Assembly: GCF_000308675.1 (NCBI RefSeq)
Contig: NZ_BAGE01000044.1
Span: forward strand, 62,001 to 126,000
Direction: 5' to 3'
Source: Nocardia paucivorans NBRC 100373
Lineage (GTDB): Bacteria > Actinomycetota > Actinomycetes > Mycobacteriales > Mycobacteriaceae
Length of the DNA: 64,000 bases
Shown: one piece after another, positions 30,687 through 40,483 of the stretch
Layout: every line of letters begins with the position of its first letter
Position numbering within the stretch: position 1 is the first letter of the stretch
The notes under the pieces: model-generated
Told to the model about the DNA's origin: nothing
Seen by the model: only the letters and a program-made list of their open reading frames with translations
Databases searched by the model: none
Made by a program: the position numbers and the translations under genes

Positions 30687-31544
30687 GTGGAACTTCGCCA
30701 GCTCACGTACTTCGTCGCGGTGTGTGAAGAGCTCAGTTTCAGCCGGGCTGCGGCACGGTGTTTTATCTCACAGTCGGCGATCAGCCATCAGATCGCCCGT
30801 CTGGAACACGACCTCGGCGTCCAACTCTTCGAACGCTCGACCCGCTCCGTCTCCCCCACCGATGCCAGCACCAAGCTCCTACCCCTGGCCAAACAGATGC
30901 TCAGCCTCGAATCCGCCATCCGGGCCGCCGTGCGCACCTCCGGACCGAGAATCCGACTGGCCGCCAATATGTCCTTCGCCACCCGCTCCCTGTCTGCCAT
31001 CGCGGAAACCCGCGAAGCCCACCCGGGTGCGGAGATCGAATTCGTCATCAAACCCTTCCGCCAGCGTATATCCGCCGTCGCCGATGGCGATTGTGACCTG
31101 GCCCTCATTCGCGGCAGCGTCGATCAGCCCGGCCTCACCGTGGAGCAACTCTGGGTCGAAGACCTCATGCTCGCCACCGCCCCCGCCCATCCCCTCGCCG
31201 GCCGCACCGACGTCACCCTGCACGAACTCGGCAACTACCCCCTGCTCTTGCCCCCCGAATCCGAACAGGTCCTGCTGCACACGGTGATCCGCAACGCCTT
31301 CGCCGACCTGGCCGTCGGCCCCACCTACGGCCCACCCATCCCCCCCGACCACACCGCCACCATGGAACTCATCAACCACCCCGACGCCTGGACGGTGCTC
31401 TACGCCAACAGCCCCACCGAGGGAATCGCCACCATGACCCTCGCCGACCACCGTCTGCGCATACCGGTTTCCGCGGTCATACGCTCGGATACCCGCCGGT
31501 CCCCCATCCTGACCACCCTGTTGAACGCCCTACATTCCGCATAG
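30687..31544 (+). CDS. LysR-family transcriptional regulator
   Basis: A 285-residue regulator. The N-terminal winged helix (LRQLTYFVAVCEELSFSRAAARCFISQSAISHQIARLEHDLGVQLFERS split over 3-50) is standard, and the effector domain starts near RIRLAANMS. GTG 30687 is the likely start because GGAGG precedes it by 5 bases and the family typically begins MELRQL; ATG 30675 is an alternative. It is divergent from ndh and probably controls ndh and itself through the palindromes between them. Effector unknown. Confidence 0.93.
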   Translation: MELRQLTYFVAVCEELSFSRAAARCFISQSAISHQIARLEHDLGVQLFERSTRSVSPTDASTKLLPLAKQMLSLESAIRAAVRTSGPRIRLAANMSFATRSLSAIAETREAHPGAEIEFVIKPFRQRISAVADGDCDLALIRGSVDQPGLTVEQLWVEDLMLATAPAHPLAGRTDVTLHELGNYPLLLPPESEQVLLHTVIRNAFADLAVGPTYGPPIPPDHTATMELINHPDAWTVLYANSPTEGIATMTLADHRLRIPVSAVIRSDTRRSPILTTLLNALHSA

Positions 31545-32023
31545 CCCCCCGCTCGACACGGAGGACACCCCGCAACCGTGAGCCGAATGACCGGTACCAG
31601 CGGAATACGCCGAAAGCACCGAAACCGGGCGGCGGCCGGGCCGGTGCCTCGGGTGGCCATTACCTCTGCGTAGACACCTCTTCGTAGACGAACCCCCCTG
31701 CTCGAGCCGCTCGGTGGAACGGGGACGGACGATTCTACGGATTCGCCGATCGCCACGACCCTGTCCTGGATCGTCACACAGTTCCCGAGACAACCGATAC
31801 GACCTGAGCCCCGTCCCCGCATAGACAGCGACCGCTGAGGCCGGCAAGGCGACGATTGCGGCGGAACCGCTACGAAGACATCGGATATCCCATTGCGGTT
31901 CGCACCCGTTCGCCCCTCCGGTCGGAGTTCGTGCGGTTCCCCGCCTTCGACATCACCTTCTCGGACGGACTCCCGCCGAACGAAAGCAACCGGGTTACAC
32001 CATTTTTCGAGCAGACCTCGTGG
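31545..32023. other. Intergenic interval, no gene supported
   Basis: Between convergent LysR and PPE-like genes. Frames on the minus strand (31400-31822, 31530-31847) overlap the LysR 3' end, lack ribosome-binding sites and have no protein-like features. TCTGCGTAGAC and TTCGTAGACG at about 31667-31689 are short near-repeats. Nothing else recognised. Confidence 0.45.
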
Positions 32024-33373
32024 TCATCGATAGAAATCATCGTCGGTCGAGGCCGGATTGGCGGCCGGGGCATCGGCCCCGAGCGCGGGCGGAACCGTCC
32101 GCTGCGGCGGACCGAACAATTCCTCCTGCCGGTCGCCGATCAGATAGTCCGGCGTCTTGCGTTCGGACTCATCGTCACCACCGCGTCGAGCGCCACCCGG
32201 CGACATCATCCCCGGCATACCGGACATCCCCATGGGGCGAGCGGTCCTGGACGCGGCGGCCGCCGCCGGCGTGTTCGCACCAGGGATGCCCGGTGCGCCG
32301 GGCACACTGCGACCGGGTGCGGGAACCTGCGGTGTGCCCGTCCGCCCCGGAACGCCGGGACGGCTCGGAATCCCCGGACGGGACGGGGTTCCGGTTACCG
32401 TCGGTGTGCCGGTGGGGATGCCGCGCGGTGTGTCACTCGGGGTCGTACCGGGGCTCGTGCCCGTTTGGGTCGTCGGACTCTGGCCGGTGGTGCCGGCCTG
32501 CGTGGTATTGGCGGCGACGGTCTGCGGGTCTTCGATGCCGGTTTGTTGCGAATTCGGTTGTCCCGGCGATGTGGTGGTAGGGGTTCCGGTGGTCGATCCC
32601 GGAACGTTCGAACCCGGACCGGACGGGGACGGTCCGGTGGTCCCCGGCACCGAACCCGTCGGGTCGTCCCCGGGGGCAGACACGGGAACGAAAGTCGGCA
32701 CACCTTCACCCGCGGGCTGATAGGTCGGCTTGTACACCGAGTTCATCACCCCGATCGCGACCTGCCGCATCTCCTCCTTCTGCCGCTCGAAGGCAGCAGA
32801 ATCCGATGGTGACGTGGCGCCCACTATTATCTGGGTGATCTGTTCGGCCTTATCCGACTTGCCATCCGTCGACGCCACTCGAGTGGGTGGTGGTGGCACC
32901 GACTTCTTCACCACATCGGCGCCGTGTGCCACCGACTCGATCCGATACCCGACCGCTCGCACCACCCGCTGCAGGTTCTCGACCCCGTCGAAGAACCGAT
33001 CCGCCGCCGCCTCGGCAGCCGCGGCGAACTCACCGGAGAAACCATCCGACAATGCCCGATGCATTGCGAGTCGAGAACCCAGGGATTTGGCGCTCATGGC
33101 ATCGGCGATATCGATCCACTTCTTCCCCAGCTCGGTGATGGCACCGATGTTCATGACCTTGACGTTGTTATGGATCTCCTCGTGCGACAGCCCCTCGAAA
33201 TGCTCCATCGAGGAGATATAGGGCGGGTCCTGGGAATCATGTGTGAGATCACCCTGAGTACTCGCGACCCCGTCCTGATAGCGACGTGAAAGAACCCGCG
33301 ACTGCATGGCTTCCGGAGAAATGTTGAGCTGCGGTGCGGGAATCCACAACTCTTGGGAAGTATTGTCTCCCAC
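32024..33373 (-). CDS. PPE/ESX-substrate-like protein with long Pro/Gly/Thr-rich tail
   Basis: A 449-residue protein. The first 170 or so residues are helical (SMEHFEGLSHEEIHNNVKVMN, ELGKKWIDIADAMS, EFAAAAEAAADRFFDGVENLQRVVRAVGYRIESVA) in the manner of WXG100/PPE-type proteins exported by ESX (type VII) systems. About 200 residues of Pro/Gly/Thr/Ser-rich repeats (PSRPGIPSRPGVPGRTGTP) follow, then a charged end, DDDFYR. No signal peptide. GTG 33373 starts 2 bases after the DUF3558 stop, with AAGGGAA upstream. Last gene of a three-gene cassette. The fold assignment is from pattern, not from a decisive motif. Confidence 0.7.
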   Translation of the reverse strand: MGDNTSQELWIPAPQLNISPEAMQSRVLSRRYQDGVASTQGDLTHDSQDPPYISSMEHFEGLSHEEIHNNVKVMNIGAITELGKKWIDIADAMSAKSLGSRLAMHRALSDGFSGEFAAAAEAAADRFFDGVENLQRVVRAVGYRIESVAHGADVVKKSVPPPPTRVASTDGKSDKAEQITQIIVGATSPSDSAAFERQKEEMRQVAIGVMNSVYKPTYQPAGEGVPTFVPVSAPGDDPTGSVPGTTGPSPSGPGSNVPGSTTGTPTTTSPGQPNSQQTGIEDPQTVAANTTQAGTTGQSPTTQTGTSPGTTPSDTPRGIPTGTPTVTGTPSRPGIPSRPGVPGRTGTPQVPAPGRSVPGAPGIPGANTPAAAAASRTARPMGMSGMPGMMSPGGARRGGDDESERKTPDYLIGDRQEELFGPPQRTVPPALGADAPAANPASTDDDFYR

Positions 33374-33375
33374 AG

Positions 33376-33987
33376 TCAGTTCCCTTCTCCGATCTCCTTT
33401 TCGATCAGCGCCGCCGTCTTCTCGATCCCCTGACATGGATCAGCGCCCTGCGTACGCCCTTTCAACGTCAGCATCTGGTTCACGAACACCACTCCCACAG
33501 CTGTACGCATGTTTATGGTGCAAGTATTCTGCCCGGGCTCACGCCCGAATGTTGCTTCACGACCGTTGACAGTGGTCGGTTTCTGCCATGAACCGTTCTT
33601 GGCAATCTCTTCTTCCAAGGTCACATTTCCAGACATGACAGAAAGGTTGATCAGTTCGGAATCAAAGTGACAGATCAGAAAAGTCCATTCGGCCAGCCAG
33701 TCATCTCCACGGCTACGCGTCGCCGGATCGTAACCGGCTTCTCGAATGGTGTCATCACCAATCCACGTACACGGATCGAATACCACATCCGGCCGGTCCT
33801 TGTTGACATACTCGCCTTCTTGAGCGGGGGGCTGCAGATCAGGCGCTGTCAACGTGGGCCGTGATGGTGATACAGTCCGCTCTGCAGAAGAGATGGGTGA
33901 TGGCTCTATAGCGGCCTGACTCGATTCTCCCGAACAACTAGTGGCCATTATCGCAACTACAGCGACAACGACACCGATATACCGCAT
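33376..33987 (-). CDS. DUF3558 lipoprotein
   Basis: A 203-residue protein with a lipoprotein signal (VVVAVVAIMATSC, lipid Cys18), a Ser/Pro-rich linker and the DUF3558 pattern FDPCTWIGDDTIREAGYDPATR, plus later paired cysteines (about 107, 156, 184). DUF3558 lipoproteins are common in Nocardia and relatives, often beside small ESX-like proteins. Their function is unknown. The start codon shares one base with the upstream TAA stop. Codon usage is noticeably more AT-rich than in surrounding genes. Confidence 0.88.
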   Translation of the reverse strand: MRYIGVVVAVVAIMATSCSGESSQAAIEPSPISSAERTVSPSRPTLTAPDLQPPAQEGEYVNKDRPDVVFDPCTWIGDDTIREAGYDPATRSRGDDWLAEWTFLICHFDSELINLSVMSGNVTLEEEIAKNGSWQKPTTVNGREATFGREPGQNTCTINMRTAVGVVFVNQMLTLKGRTQGADPCQGIEKTAALIEKEIGEGN

Positions 33988-34355
33988 TATTCCGGTATTC
34001 CTTCCCCAGCCAACATCATCGCTTGGCGGTTCATATCATCGGCTTCTTCGAACAACTGCCCTGCCCTCAGGTAGGCGGCTGCCATTCGTAGAGCCGCCTC
34101 CTGTGCCCCTTCCAAGGCTTCTTTCAGCTTCTCGCCCTTTGTCTTGAACCCGGCCTGTAATTGGATCGCCGACTGGAACCCACCAAAACCCTCGGCTCGG
34201 CGAGTGTCCTCGGCCTTCCGTACCTGCTCGTCCAGGCTCTCTGCGAACCGCTGGAACACCTCCGCGCACCGACGAGCCGCTTCCGGCTCCATGCGAAAAG
34301 TCCCCGCCCCCGCCTGCTGCCATAGCTCGGCGGCCTGCCCCTGCCCGACGTCCAC
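33987..34355 (-). CDS. WXG100/ESX-like small helical protein
   Basis: About 122 residues, almost wholly helical, with two long helices (MEPEAARRCAEVFQRFAESLDEQVRKAEDTRRAE and TKGEKLKEALEGAQEAALRMAAAYLRAGQLFEEADDMN) joined by GFGGFQSA in the place where ESX proteins carry WXG. No signal peptide. This layout matches small type VII secretion substrates or their chaperone partners. GTG 34355 has AAGG at suitable distance; GTG 34364 is an alternative. Its TAA overlaps the DUF3558 start. First gene of the cassette. Confidence 0.65.
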   Translation of the reverse strand: MDVGQGQAAELWQQAGAGTFRMEPEAARRCAEVFQRFAESLDEQVRKAEDTRRAEGFGGFQSAIQLQAGFKTKGEKLKEALEGAQEAALRMAAAYLRAGQLFEEADDMNRQAMMLAGEGIPE

Positions 34356-34778
34356 AGCACCCACCCTTCATAGAACTGCACTCACTGTATCGGACGCGCC
34401 ACGGCCACTTCGGGTTCCGTCGCATGGGGTCCCAGCTCACCGCGACGGTTCCGATACCACGCTCGACATCCTCGAGGAACCACCGAGCCCCACACCGGTG
34501 CCGGCATATTCCGCGTCTCGCCCCGACCGGCGCACCGCGAGGACACGCTGCCGAACCGACCCATAGGAGACACCCTTTCCTTGCTCCTCTCCCCACCACC
34601 CCGAGAGCACCGAGCCGGGACACATACCCCGTCACCTGCTGCGATGCGCGCCACGATCGCCCTGTCCGGATTTGTATCGGCACTCCACCGCACACTCCGG
34701 CCCATCGCCCGCGCCCGACGCCGTTCGGGACCGGTGGTATCAACAGACCGTCCCGACTCCGATCAACAGGTAGAGACG
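34356..34778. other. Divergent intergenic region, nothing coding supported
   Basis: Between the ESX-like cassette and the GDSL hydrolase. An in-frame extension of the hydrolase upstream to 34581 is basic and low-complexity, so I treat it as non-coding. Must hold promoters for both directions; none stood out. Confidence 0.4.
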
Positions 34779-35966
34779 ATGCACACCGACCCCTGCTGGA
34801 TCAGCACGTCCATCACTCCGGATCTCCTGCGCGGCGCTCTCGAGCTGGAGCGCACCGAGCACGGTGTGTTACCGCATCGACTACCGGCGTGGGCACGGGC
34901 CCAGTGCTCGGACCCGCAGTTGGCCATGGCGGAGTCGCAGCCTTCCGGGGTACGGGTGGTATTCCGTACTCGCGCCACGGCCATCGAACTCGACACCCTG
35001 CCCGACAAGCGTGTCTATGTGGGCGCTCCACCGCGCCCGGCGGGCAGATACGACCTGGTGGTCGATGGTCATCGTCTCGACCGGGTGTTCACCACCGACG
35101 GCCGGGTGCAACTCATCGATCTGATGACCGGTTCCGTGGAGAACCGTTCGGGCCGTATTGCCACACTCCGTTTCACGGGTTTGCCCGATCGGGTCAAGGA
35201 TGTCGAGATCTGGTTGCCGTACAACGAGACCACCGAACTGGTCGCCTTGCGCACCGACGCCGAGATCGAGCCGATCGTGGGGACGGATCGTCGGGTGTGG
35301 TTGCATCACGGCAGTTCGATCAGCCAGGGTTCCAATGCCGCCGGTCCGTCGAGCACGTGGCCCGCCGTGGCGGCCGGCCTCGACGGGGTCGAGTTGATCA
35401 ACCTGGGTTTGGCCGGTAGCGCTCTGCTCGACCCGTTCACCGCCCGCACCATCCGCGACACACCCGCCGATCTGATCGGTCTCGAGATCGGCATCAATCT
35501 GGTCAACAGCGATGTGATGCGGGTACGGGCCTTCGCTTCGGCGGTGCACGGATTCCTCGACACCATTCGGGAAGGCCATCCCACCACACCGTTGGTGGTG
35601 GTATCGCCTTTCTACTGCCCGATTCACGAGGACACTCCCGGCCCGGGCGCATTCGATCTGGAGGCGCTGCGCGCCGGGAAGTTGCGCTTCCGGGCCACCG
35701 GTGATCCGAGCGAACGTGCCGAGGGGAAGTTGACGCTCACCGTGATCCGGGAAGAGCTGTCCCGGATCGTGGCGCAGCGGGCGGCCGAGGATCCGAATCT
35801 GCACTATCTCGACGGTTTGCAGTTGTACGGTCCGAAGGATTTCGCCGAACTGCCGCTACCCGATGGATTGCATCCCGACGCCGCCACCCATCGGCTCATC
35901 GGGGAACGTTTCACCAAGGTGGTTTTCGGCAACGGCGGACCGTTCGCGGCGGACCGGAAGTGCTGA
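34779..35966 (+). CDS. SGNH/GDSL-family hydrolase
   Basis: A 395-residue enzyme. An N-terminal beta-rich domain (about 1-165; RVVFRTRATAIELDTLPDKRVYVG) precedes the SGNH domain: nucleophile block WLHHGSSISQGSNA (Ser where GDS is usual), EIGINLVNSD (Gly/Asn block) and DGLHPDAATH (catalytic Asp and His). Enzymes of this shape are acyl-carbohydrate or other esterases. No signal peptide from this start, so it may act in the cytoplasm. AGGTAGAG precedes the ATG. Substrate unknown. Confidence 0.88.
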   Translation: MHTDPCWISTSITPDLLRGALELERTEHGVLPHRLPAWARAQCSDPQLAMAESQPSGVRVVFRTRATAIELDTLPDKRVYVGAPPRPAGRYDLVVDGHRLDRVFTTDGRVQLIDLMTGSVENRSGRIATLRFTGLPDRVKDVEIWLPYNETTELVALRTDAEIEPIVGTDRRVWLHHGSSISQGSNAAGPSSTWPAVAAGLDGVELINLGLAGSALLDPFTARTIRDTPADLIGLEIGINLVNSDVMRVRAFASAVHGFLDTIREGHPTTPLVVVSPFYCPIHEDTPGPGAFDLEALRAGKLRFRATGDPSERAEGKLTLTVIREELSRIVAQRAAEDPNLHYLDGLQLYGPKDFAELPLPDGLHPDAATHRLIGERFTKVVFGNGGPFAADRKC

Positions 35967-35969
35967 GCG

Positions 35970-36003
35970 GACGGCGCGACGGGGCGGGCTTCCGCGCGCC
36001 GTC
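35970..36003 (+). terminator. Hairpin after the GDSL hydrolase gene
   Basis: GACGGCGCG and CGCGCCGTC form a 9-bp stem with a 16-base loop, starting 4 bases after the stop and lying between two convergent genes. Confidence 0.5.
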
Positions 36004-36016
36004 GGGTCGAGAAGCA

Positions 36017-36736
36017 TCACACCGGCGGTGGTCCGGGCTCCGCAGGCGGCGAAGGGGGCTGCCCCCAGGGCATATGGTTCGGGGGCGGGTAGATGTGTGG
36101 CTGCCCGACCGGACCGGTATACCGGAATGGCGGCGGCATCGGCCCGGCTTCCAACCATCGTGTGGTCGATGGGGAGAGGCACAGACTCACCACCAGTATG
36201 CCCAGTGTCAGGATCAGCCCTCCGGATACCGCGGTCAGCGGGACCCCGAGTGCGAGACCGACGACGATGGAGATGAGACTGCCGAGGCTGCCGACCACCG
36301 AGAGTCCGATCAGCATGATTCGACCCGCGGGTTTGCACTGCAACAGCAGCATGCCGGCCACGAACCACAAGAAGGCGAGCACACCTTCGACCGCGGCCAA
36401 CCCGCGCAGGTTGGTGACCACAGACGAGTCCTTGTCCTCCAGCCGGAGCGAATCCGCCTGGTTCAGGGCGATAACCACCCCGACACCGGCCACTACCGCG
36501 ACCAGAATTCCCAGGAAGCCGGCTGCCGTGGCGGTACTACCGTTGGGTCTGCCGGGGACCCGCCCGTACGGCGCGAAGGCCGCCGGACCGGGCATTCCCG
36601 CAATCGGTGGCGAGTACGGAGTCCCTGGATGGCCCGGGATCCCCGGCGGTGGCGGCACGGCGGCGGACCCACCGGGATACCCCGGGCGAGCGTGTCCACC
36701 GGAGAACCCCGGCGGTGGATACGGAGTGCTGATCAC
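36017..36736 (-). CDS. Pro/Gly-rich membrane protein of unknown function
   Basis: A 239-residue protein: an N-terminal cytoplasmic Pro/Gly-rich region (about 1-70), four hydrophobic helices (near 72-92, 115-131, 138-160 and 164-188), then a Pro-rich tail. This is a common actinobacterial pattern with no specific function. A ribosome-binding site AAAGGGGG lies about 5 bases upstream of the ATG. It is downstream of a spacer after the arabinosyltransferase, which is on the same strand. Confidence 0.75.
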   Translation of the reverse strand: MISTPYPPPGFSGGHARPGYPGGSAAVPPPPGIPGHPGTPYSPPIAGMPGPAAFAPYGRVPGRPNGSTATAAGFLGILVAVVAGVGVVIALNQADSLRLEDKDSSVVTNLRGLAAVEGVLAFLWFVAGMLLLQCKPAGRIMLIGLSVVGSLGSLISIVVGLALGVPLTAVSGGLILTLGILVVSLCLSPSTTRWLEAGPMPPPFRYTGPVGQPHIYPPPNHMPWGQPPSPPAEPGPPPV

Positions 36737-36961
36737 CGGCCCCCTTTCGATCGAAACTCGAGCTGCCGATCCTGTACCGTGCGCGGACTACACTGCGCAT
36801 CCGAAGATTTTCTCTCTGGTGAAATCCGGCTGCTCTCCGGTGTTCTCACGTTCCGACCCGGCAATGACGAGTGGTGATCGGTCGGTTCCCGTCGATGTTC
36901 TCGCGCTGCGGTTCCGAGTCATCCGGTTGTGTGTCCGCCGGGGAGTTCCCGGCCTGTCGCG

Positions 36962-39900
36962 TCAGTAGGCGGTGATGATGTGTCCGGGGCTCCACATTCC
37001 CCCTCGCCGTACCGTGTTGCGCACGATCCGGGCGGGTCTGGCGTCGCGGTCGAGCGGGATGAATCGCTCGATGGAACCCCAGTCGCGATCCCAGTCGTCG
37101 TTCAGATAGGCGGGCAGGGTCCGGGCGGTGAACAGCAACTGGGTCCAGCCGAGTGGGCCGCCGCCGTCGTGACCCTGCCACAGATTGGTGATGGTGGCAC
37201 CGTTGCGGTCGGGCAGGATGCGGTATTCGGGTAGTTGGGAGACACCGGATCGGGTGGGCAGGTGGTTCTGGCAGGGGAAGTTCAGGCCGACGGCCCAGTC
37301 GAGCAGGACGGGGGTGCGCGAGCCGACCAGGTCGTTGAGGGTGGTGGTCTGTGGAACGCGCGGCGGGGTGACCGCGAGCCATTGGTCCCGGTTCAGGTCC
37401 CGGTCGTCGGCCACCAGACGTACGGCGTCGGCATCACCGGGCAACCGGTCCAACGGTACACGCAGATTGCGCCACATGGGGGCGGGTCCGATATCGATGG
37501 GAAGCACCCGTCCCAGGGCCTGCACACTGCCGTCGGGGTTGGTGCGGCCGTATTCGAGTTCGAGGCTTTGGCCGTAGTGCTCGATACCGTCGGAGTCGAC
37601 GGAGCGGATCCGACCGGCCACGGCGATGGCGATGATCTCGCCGCGGCCGCCGGTGGTGGCGTCGGGGAGCCCGTACCAGCCGGTGGTCAGAGTGGCGGGG
37701 GTCTGGTCGCCGTCCCGGTAACTGCCGAGGATGGGGGTGCTCGCGGGGTCGAGCCCGAAGGGCAGGGCGGCGCCGCTGCCATTGACCCCGGTGCCCTGCG
37801 AGGTGTCCGATTGGGAGCCCGCCGAGCGGGCGGCGTCGCGAAGTTCGTCGGGGTTGTCGGAGACGGAGTTGGCGCGGCCGGTGGTGGATTCCACCTCGTC
37901 GGAGGTCAGCACCGGGGCGACACCGTTCGGATCGAAACCGGTGGACTCGGTTCCGGCCAGGGCGGTGGCGATATCACCGGACAGCGGACGCAGCATGGAC
38001 GCATTGGGGTCGGTTTCCACGAGTACGTCGTCGGCCAGACCACATCCACCGGAGAACGCCGCGGCCACATTGGATTTCGTCAGCGAATACGCCGGGTACT
38101 GGGCGAGGGCCGCCTTGACGAACGACAGCATCAGGAACACCACCATGCCCGCCGACACGACCGCCAGGATCGGTATCCGGGCCAATGGTCGGTGGATGCG
38201 TCGGGGACGCGTATCCGGCCGGATATGGAACCAGGCGGCCACGGCCAGCGCGCCCAGCGCCGCGGCCGCCGCCACGGTCGACAGACCCGTCCCCGCCAGG
38301 GTGGGGGGCTTGTCCCACCAGGGGATTCCCCATGAGGACACATACCAGTAGCCGTTGGCGCCCACGAAGGTCATGGCCAATGCGAAGAAGACCGCGGCGG
38401 CGAACAGCGCGCGGTTGCGCAGCGGCCGCATGACCCGGGGATCGACGGCGACGGCGGTCAGGGCGGCGACACAGGTGCCGAGCCCGGCGAAAACCCCGAA
38501 CTGATGGGTCCATTTGGTGGGGGAGAACATCATCAGCGCCATGGCGGCGACGGTGATGCCGAGGACGCGTCGCGACGGTCCCACCGCCGTCCCCGGGATG
38601 TGCCCGCCGCGACGCAGCATTGTCGCCACGCAGACCACCAGACCCAACAGCATCACGAACATGCCGAACCGTCGGGTGAGCCAGCCGTCGGCATTGAGCT
38701 GCAGTAGGTATTGGTAGCGCAGGACTTCGAAGAACCATGGTTCGCCCGGACCTATCCGCCCGTGTACCCGCACCATTTCGAGTACCGCCGCCAGGGTGCG
38801 ATCGGCGAACACCACGCTCAGGACGACCAGGCTCGCGGCGAGTCCCGGCAACAGCAGGGCGGGGTACCCGACGATCCGCGCGCGCCGCACGAGTATCTCG
38901 ACCAGTCCCCGCGCCCCCGCCAGCAGCGCGCCGATACAGATCAGACCCGACGGGGCGACGGTCAGAGTGAAGGCGGCGACGATGATCGCCACCGCGGCGG
39001 GCAGCAGCCGACGGGTGGCGAGGGCCCGTTCGACCGAGACCCAGGTGAGAACGACACCTGTCGCCACGAACGGTTCGGCCCGCAATCCATTGTTGTACGG
39101 CAGCCAGAACGCCAGGAACACCAGAGCGGCGGTCCACACCACCACTTTGTCGCGGTGCGCGGCCCGGCCGAGGCGCGGCAATACCTCGCGGCTGATCACC
39201 CACCAGGTGAGCGCGGCGACCAGCAGGCTCGGCAGTCGAACCCACGGGCTCGCCGTCGACACATGCGTCAACCAGGAGATGACATCGGTGTAGGGGGTGT
39301 AGAACGGGCCCTCGTCGACACCGAACCACCGGTAGTAGTTCGACATGTATCCGGAATTGCGGGCATCCCGGGCCATGCCGAGGATGTAACCGTCGTCGGA
39401 GGTATTGGCCCCGATGAAATGCCACACCACCAGGGTGGTGAACACCACCCAATCGGTAGGCCGCAACCGCCACCAATGCTCGGGCAGGAATCGGCGGGTC
39501 CGTCGACCGTCGACACCGTCCAGACGGTGCAATGCCATCAGCGCGATCGCGGTCGCGAGCACACACACCGCGATCACGATGGTTTTCCACAGGGTCGGCG
39601 AGGTGGCGAAGCGCGAGTCGACATCGATATCGACGCGCATATCGCCGGGCACGACGGTCAGCTCGCTGAACACACCCACGACCTGCGGACGCAGATCGGC
39701 GTCGACCGTATTACCGGCATCCGCCGACCCGTTCACCGATATCACGGTGCGCGCCGCAGACATCTCCACCGCGATCGAGCAGTCCCGCCCGCGAACGTAT
39801 TCCAATGGGGTCGACCACAGCAGTCTGTTCCGGGAGACGATATCGACCCGCCCCGGGCGGTCGGCGGTATCGGCGACAACCTTCGCCACGAACCCGTACC

Positions 39901-40243
39901 GTTCCATATCCGGCGATTGCCGCGGCACGGTCGAGACGGCGACACCTCCGCTATCGGTGAGCGAGGCGAACGCCGCACAGGGAATGCGGGCCGACAGCGC
40001 GGCGGGTGCGTAGGCGGTCAGCGGCGCCTCGATATTGTCCGTCGTGCCGGCCTCCGGCCAGGTCACCGCCGCGGACTCCACCTCGACCGGCAGGAATGGG
40101 AGCACCACCGCGAGCAGCGCGCCCAGCGCACCCGCGATCCATACGACCGGACGGACCCATCCCGGCAGTCCGCTCCGCTGCGTGGGTCGGCGCTCGGGTT
40201 CGCCCACGGACGGCCGCACCGCCCGGATCACAGTGTCAGCCAC
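36962..40243 (-). CDS. Arabinosyltransferase, EmbA/B/C family
   Basis: A 1093-residue GT-C enzyme with about 13-15 membrane helices that adds arabinofuranose from decaprenyl-phosphoarabinose to arabinogalactan or lipoarabinomannan. The periplasmic N-terminal domain (about 50-220) is followed by the catalytic loop NTSDDGYILGMAR with Asp283-Asp284; Met290 is at the place of the residue often mutated in ethambutol-resistant EmbB. The C-terminal periplasmic domain (about 700-1093) carries carbohydrate-binding character (WYGLPD, LPDRNGATITNLWQG). It stands alone, without other emb genes, so I do not choose between A, B and C. Start at GTG 40243 (VADTVIRAV). Confidence 0.95.
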   Translation of the reverse strand: MADTVIRAVRPSVGEPERRPTQRSGLPGWVRPVVWIAGALGALLAVVLPFLPVEVESAAVTWPEAGTTDNIEAPLTAYAPAALSARIPCAAFASLTDSGGVAVSTVPRQSPDMERYGFVAKVVADTADRPGRVDIVSRNRLLWSTPLEYVRGRDCSIAVEMSAARTVISVNGSADAGNTVDADLRPQVVGVFSELTVVPGDMRVDIDVDSRFATSPTLWKTIVIAVCVLATAIALMALHRLDGVDGRRTRRFLPEHWWRLRPTDWVVFTTLVVWHFIGANTSDDGYILGMARDARNSGYMSNYYRWFGVDEGPFYTPYTDVISWLTHVSTASPWVRLPSLLVAALTWWVISREVLPRLGRAAHRDKVVVWTAALVFLAFWLPYNNGLRAEPFVATGVVLTWVSVERALATRRLLPAAVAIIVAAFTLTVAPSGLICIGALLAGARGLVEILVRRARIVGYPALLLPGLAASLVVLSVVFADRTLAAVLEMVRVHGRIGPGEPWFFEVLRYQYLLQLNADGWLTRRFGMFVMLLGLVVCVATMLRRGGHIPGTAVGPSRRVLGITVAAMALMMFSPTKWTHQFGVFAGLGTCVAALTAVAVDPRVMRPLRNRALFAAAVFFALAMTFVGANGYWYVSSWGIPWWDKPPTLAGTGLSTVAAAAALGALAVAAWFHIRPDTRPRRIHRPLARIPILAVVSAGMVVFLMLSFVKAALAQYPAYSLTKSNVAAAFSGGCGLADDVLVETDPNASMLRPLSGDIATALAGTESTGFDPNGVAPVLTSDEVESTTGRANSVSDNPDELRDAARSAGSQSDTSQGTGVNGSGAALPFGLDPASTPILGSYRDGDQTPATLTTGWYGLPDATTGGRGEIIAIAVAGRIRSVDSDGIEHYGQSLELEYGRTNPDGSVQALGRVLPIDIGPAPMWRNLRVPLDRLPGDADAVRLVADDRDLNRDQWLAVTPPRVPQTTTLNDLVGSRTPVLLDWAVGLNFPCQNHLPTRSGVSQLPEYRILPDRNGATITNLWQGHDGGGPLGWTQLLFTARTLPAYLNDDWDRDWGSIERFIPLDRDARPARIVRNTVRRGGMWSPGHIITAY

Positions 40244-40483
40244 AGGCGGTGATCGTAGTTGACCGATTTCGACGAGGTCGGCCACCACCGGCCGTGCCGG
40301 AGCTACCGTAGACGCCTGCGGCCCGACGAGCACGCGGCGACCGGCCGCGCCACCGGTCACGGATCCGGCTTCGTTTCGCGGGCAATACGACCATACGGGC
40401 TCGTCGCCACCGATCCGCGGCGATACCGGTCTACTCTCCGGTATGCGGACGAGTAGGTGACATCCCTACAGGAAGGTTTGTCC

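Noticed and set aside
36846..37382. A His/Pro/Arg-rich minus-strand frame near the arabinosyltransferase end
   Set aside because: It overlaps the real arabinosyltransferase 3' end in another frame and lacks a start site.
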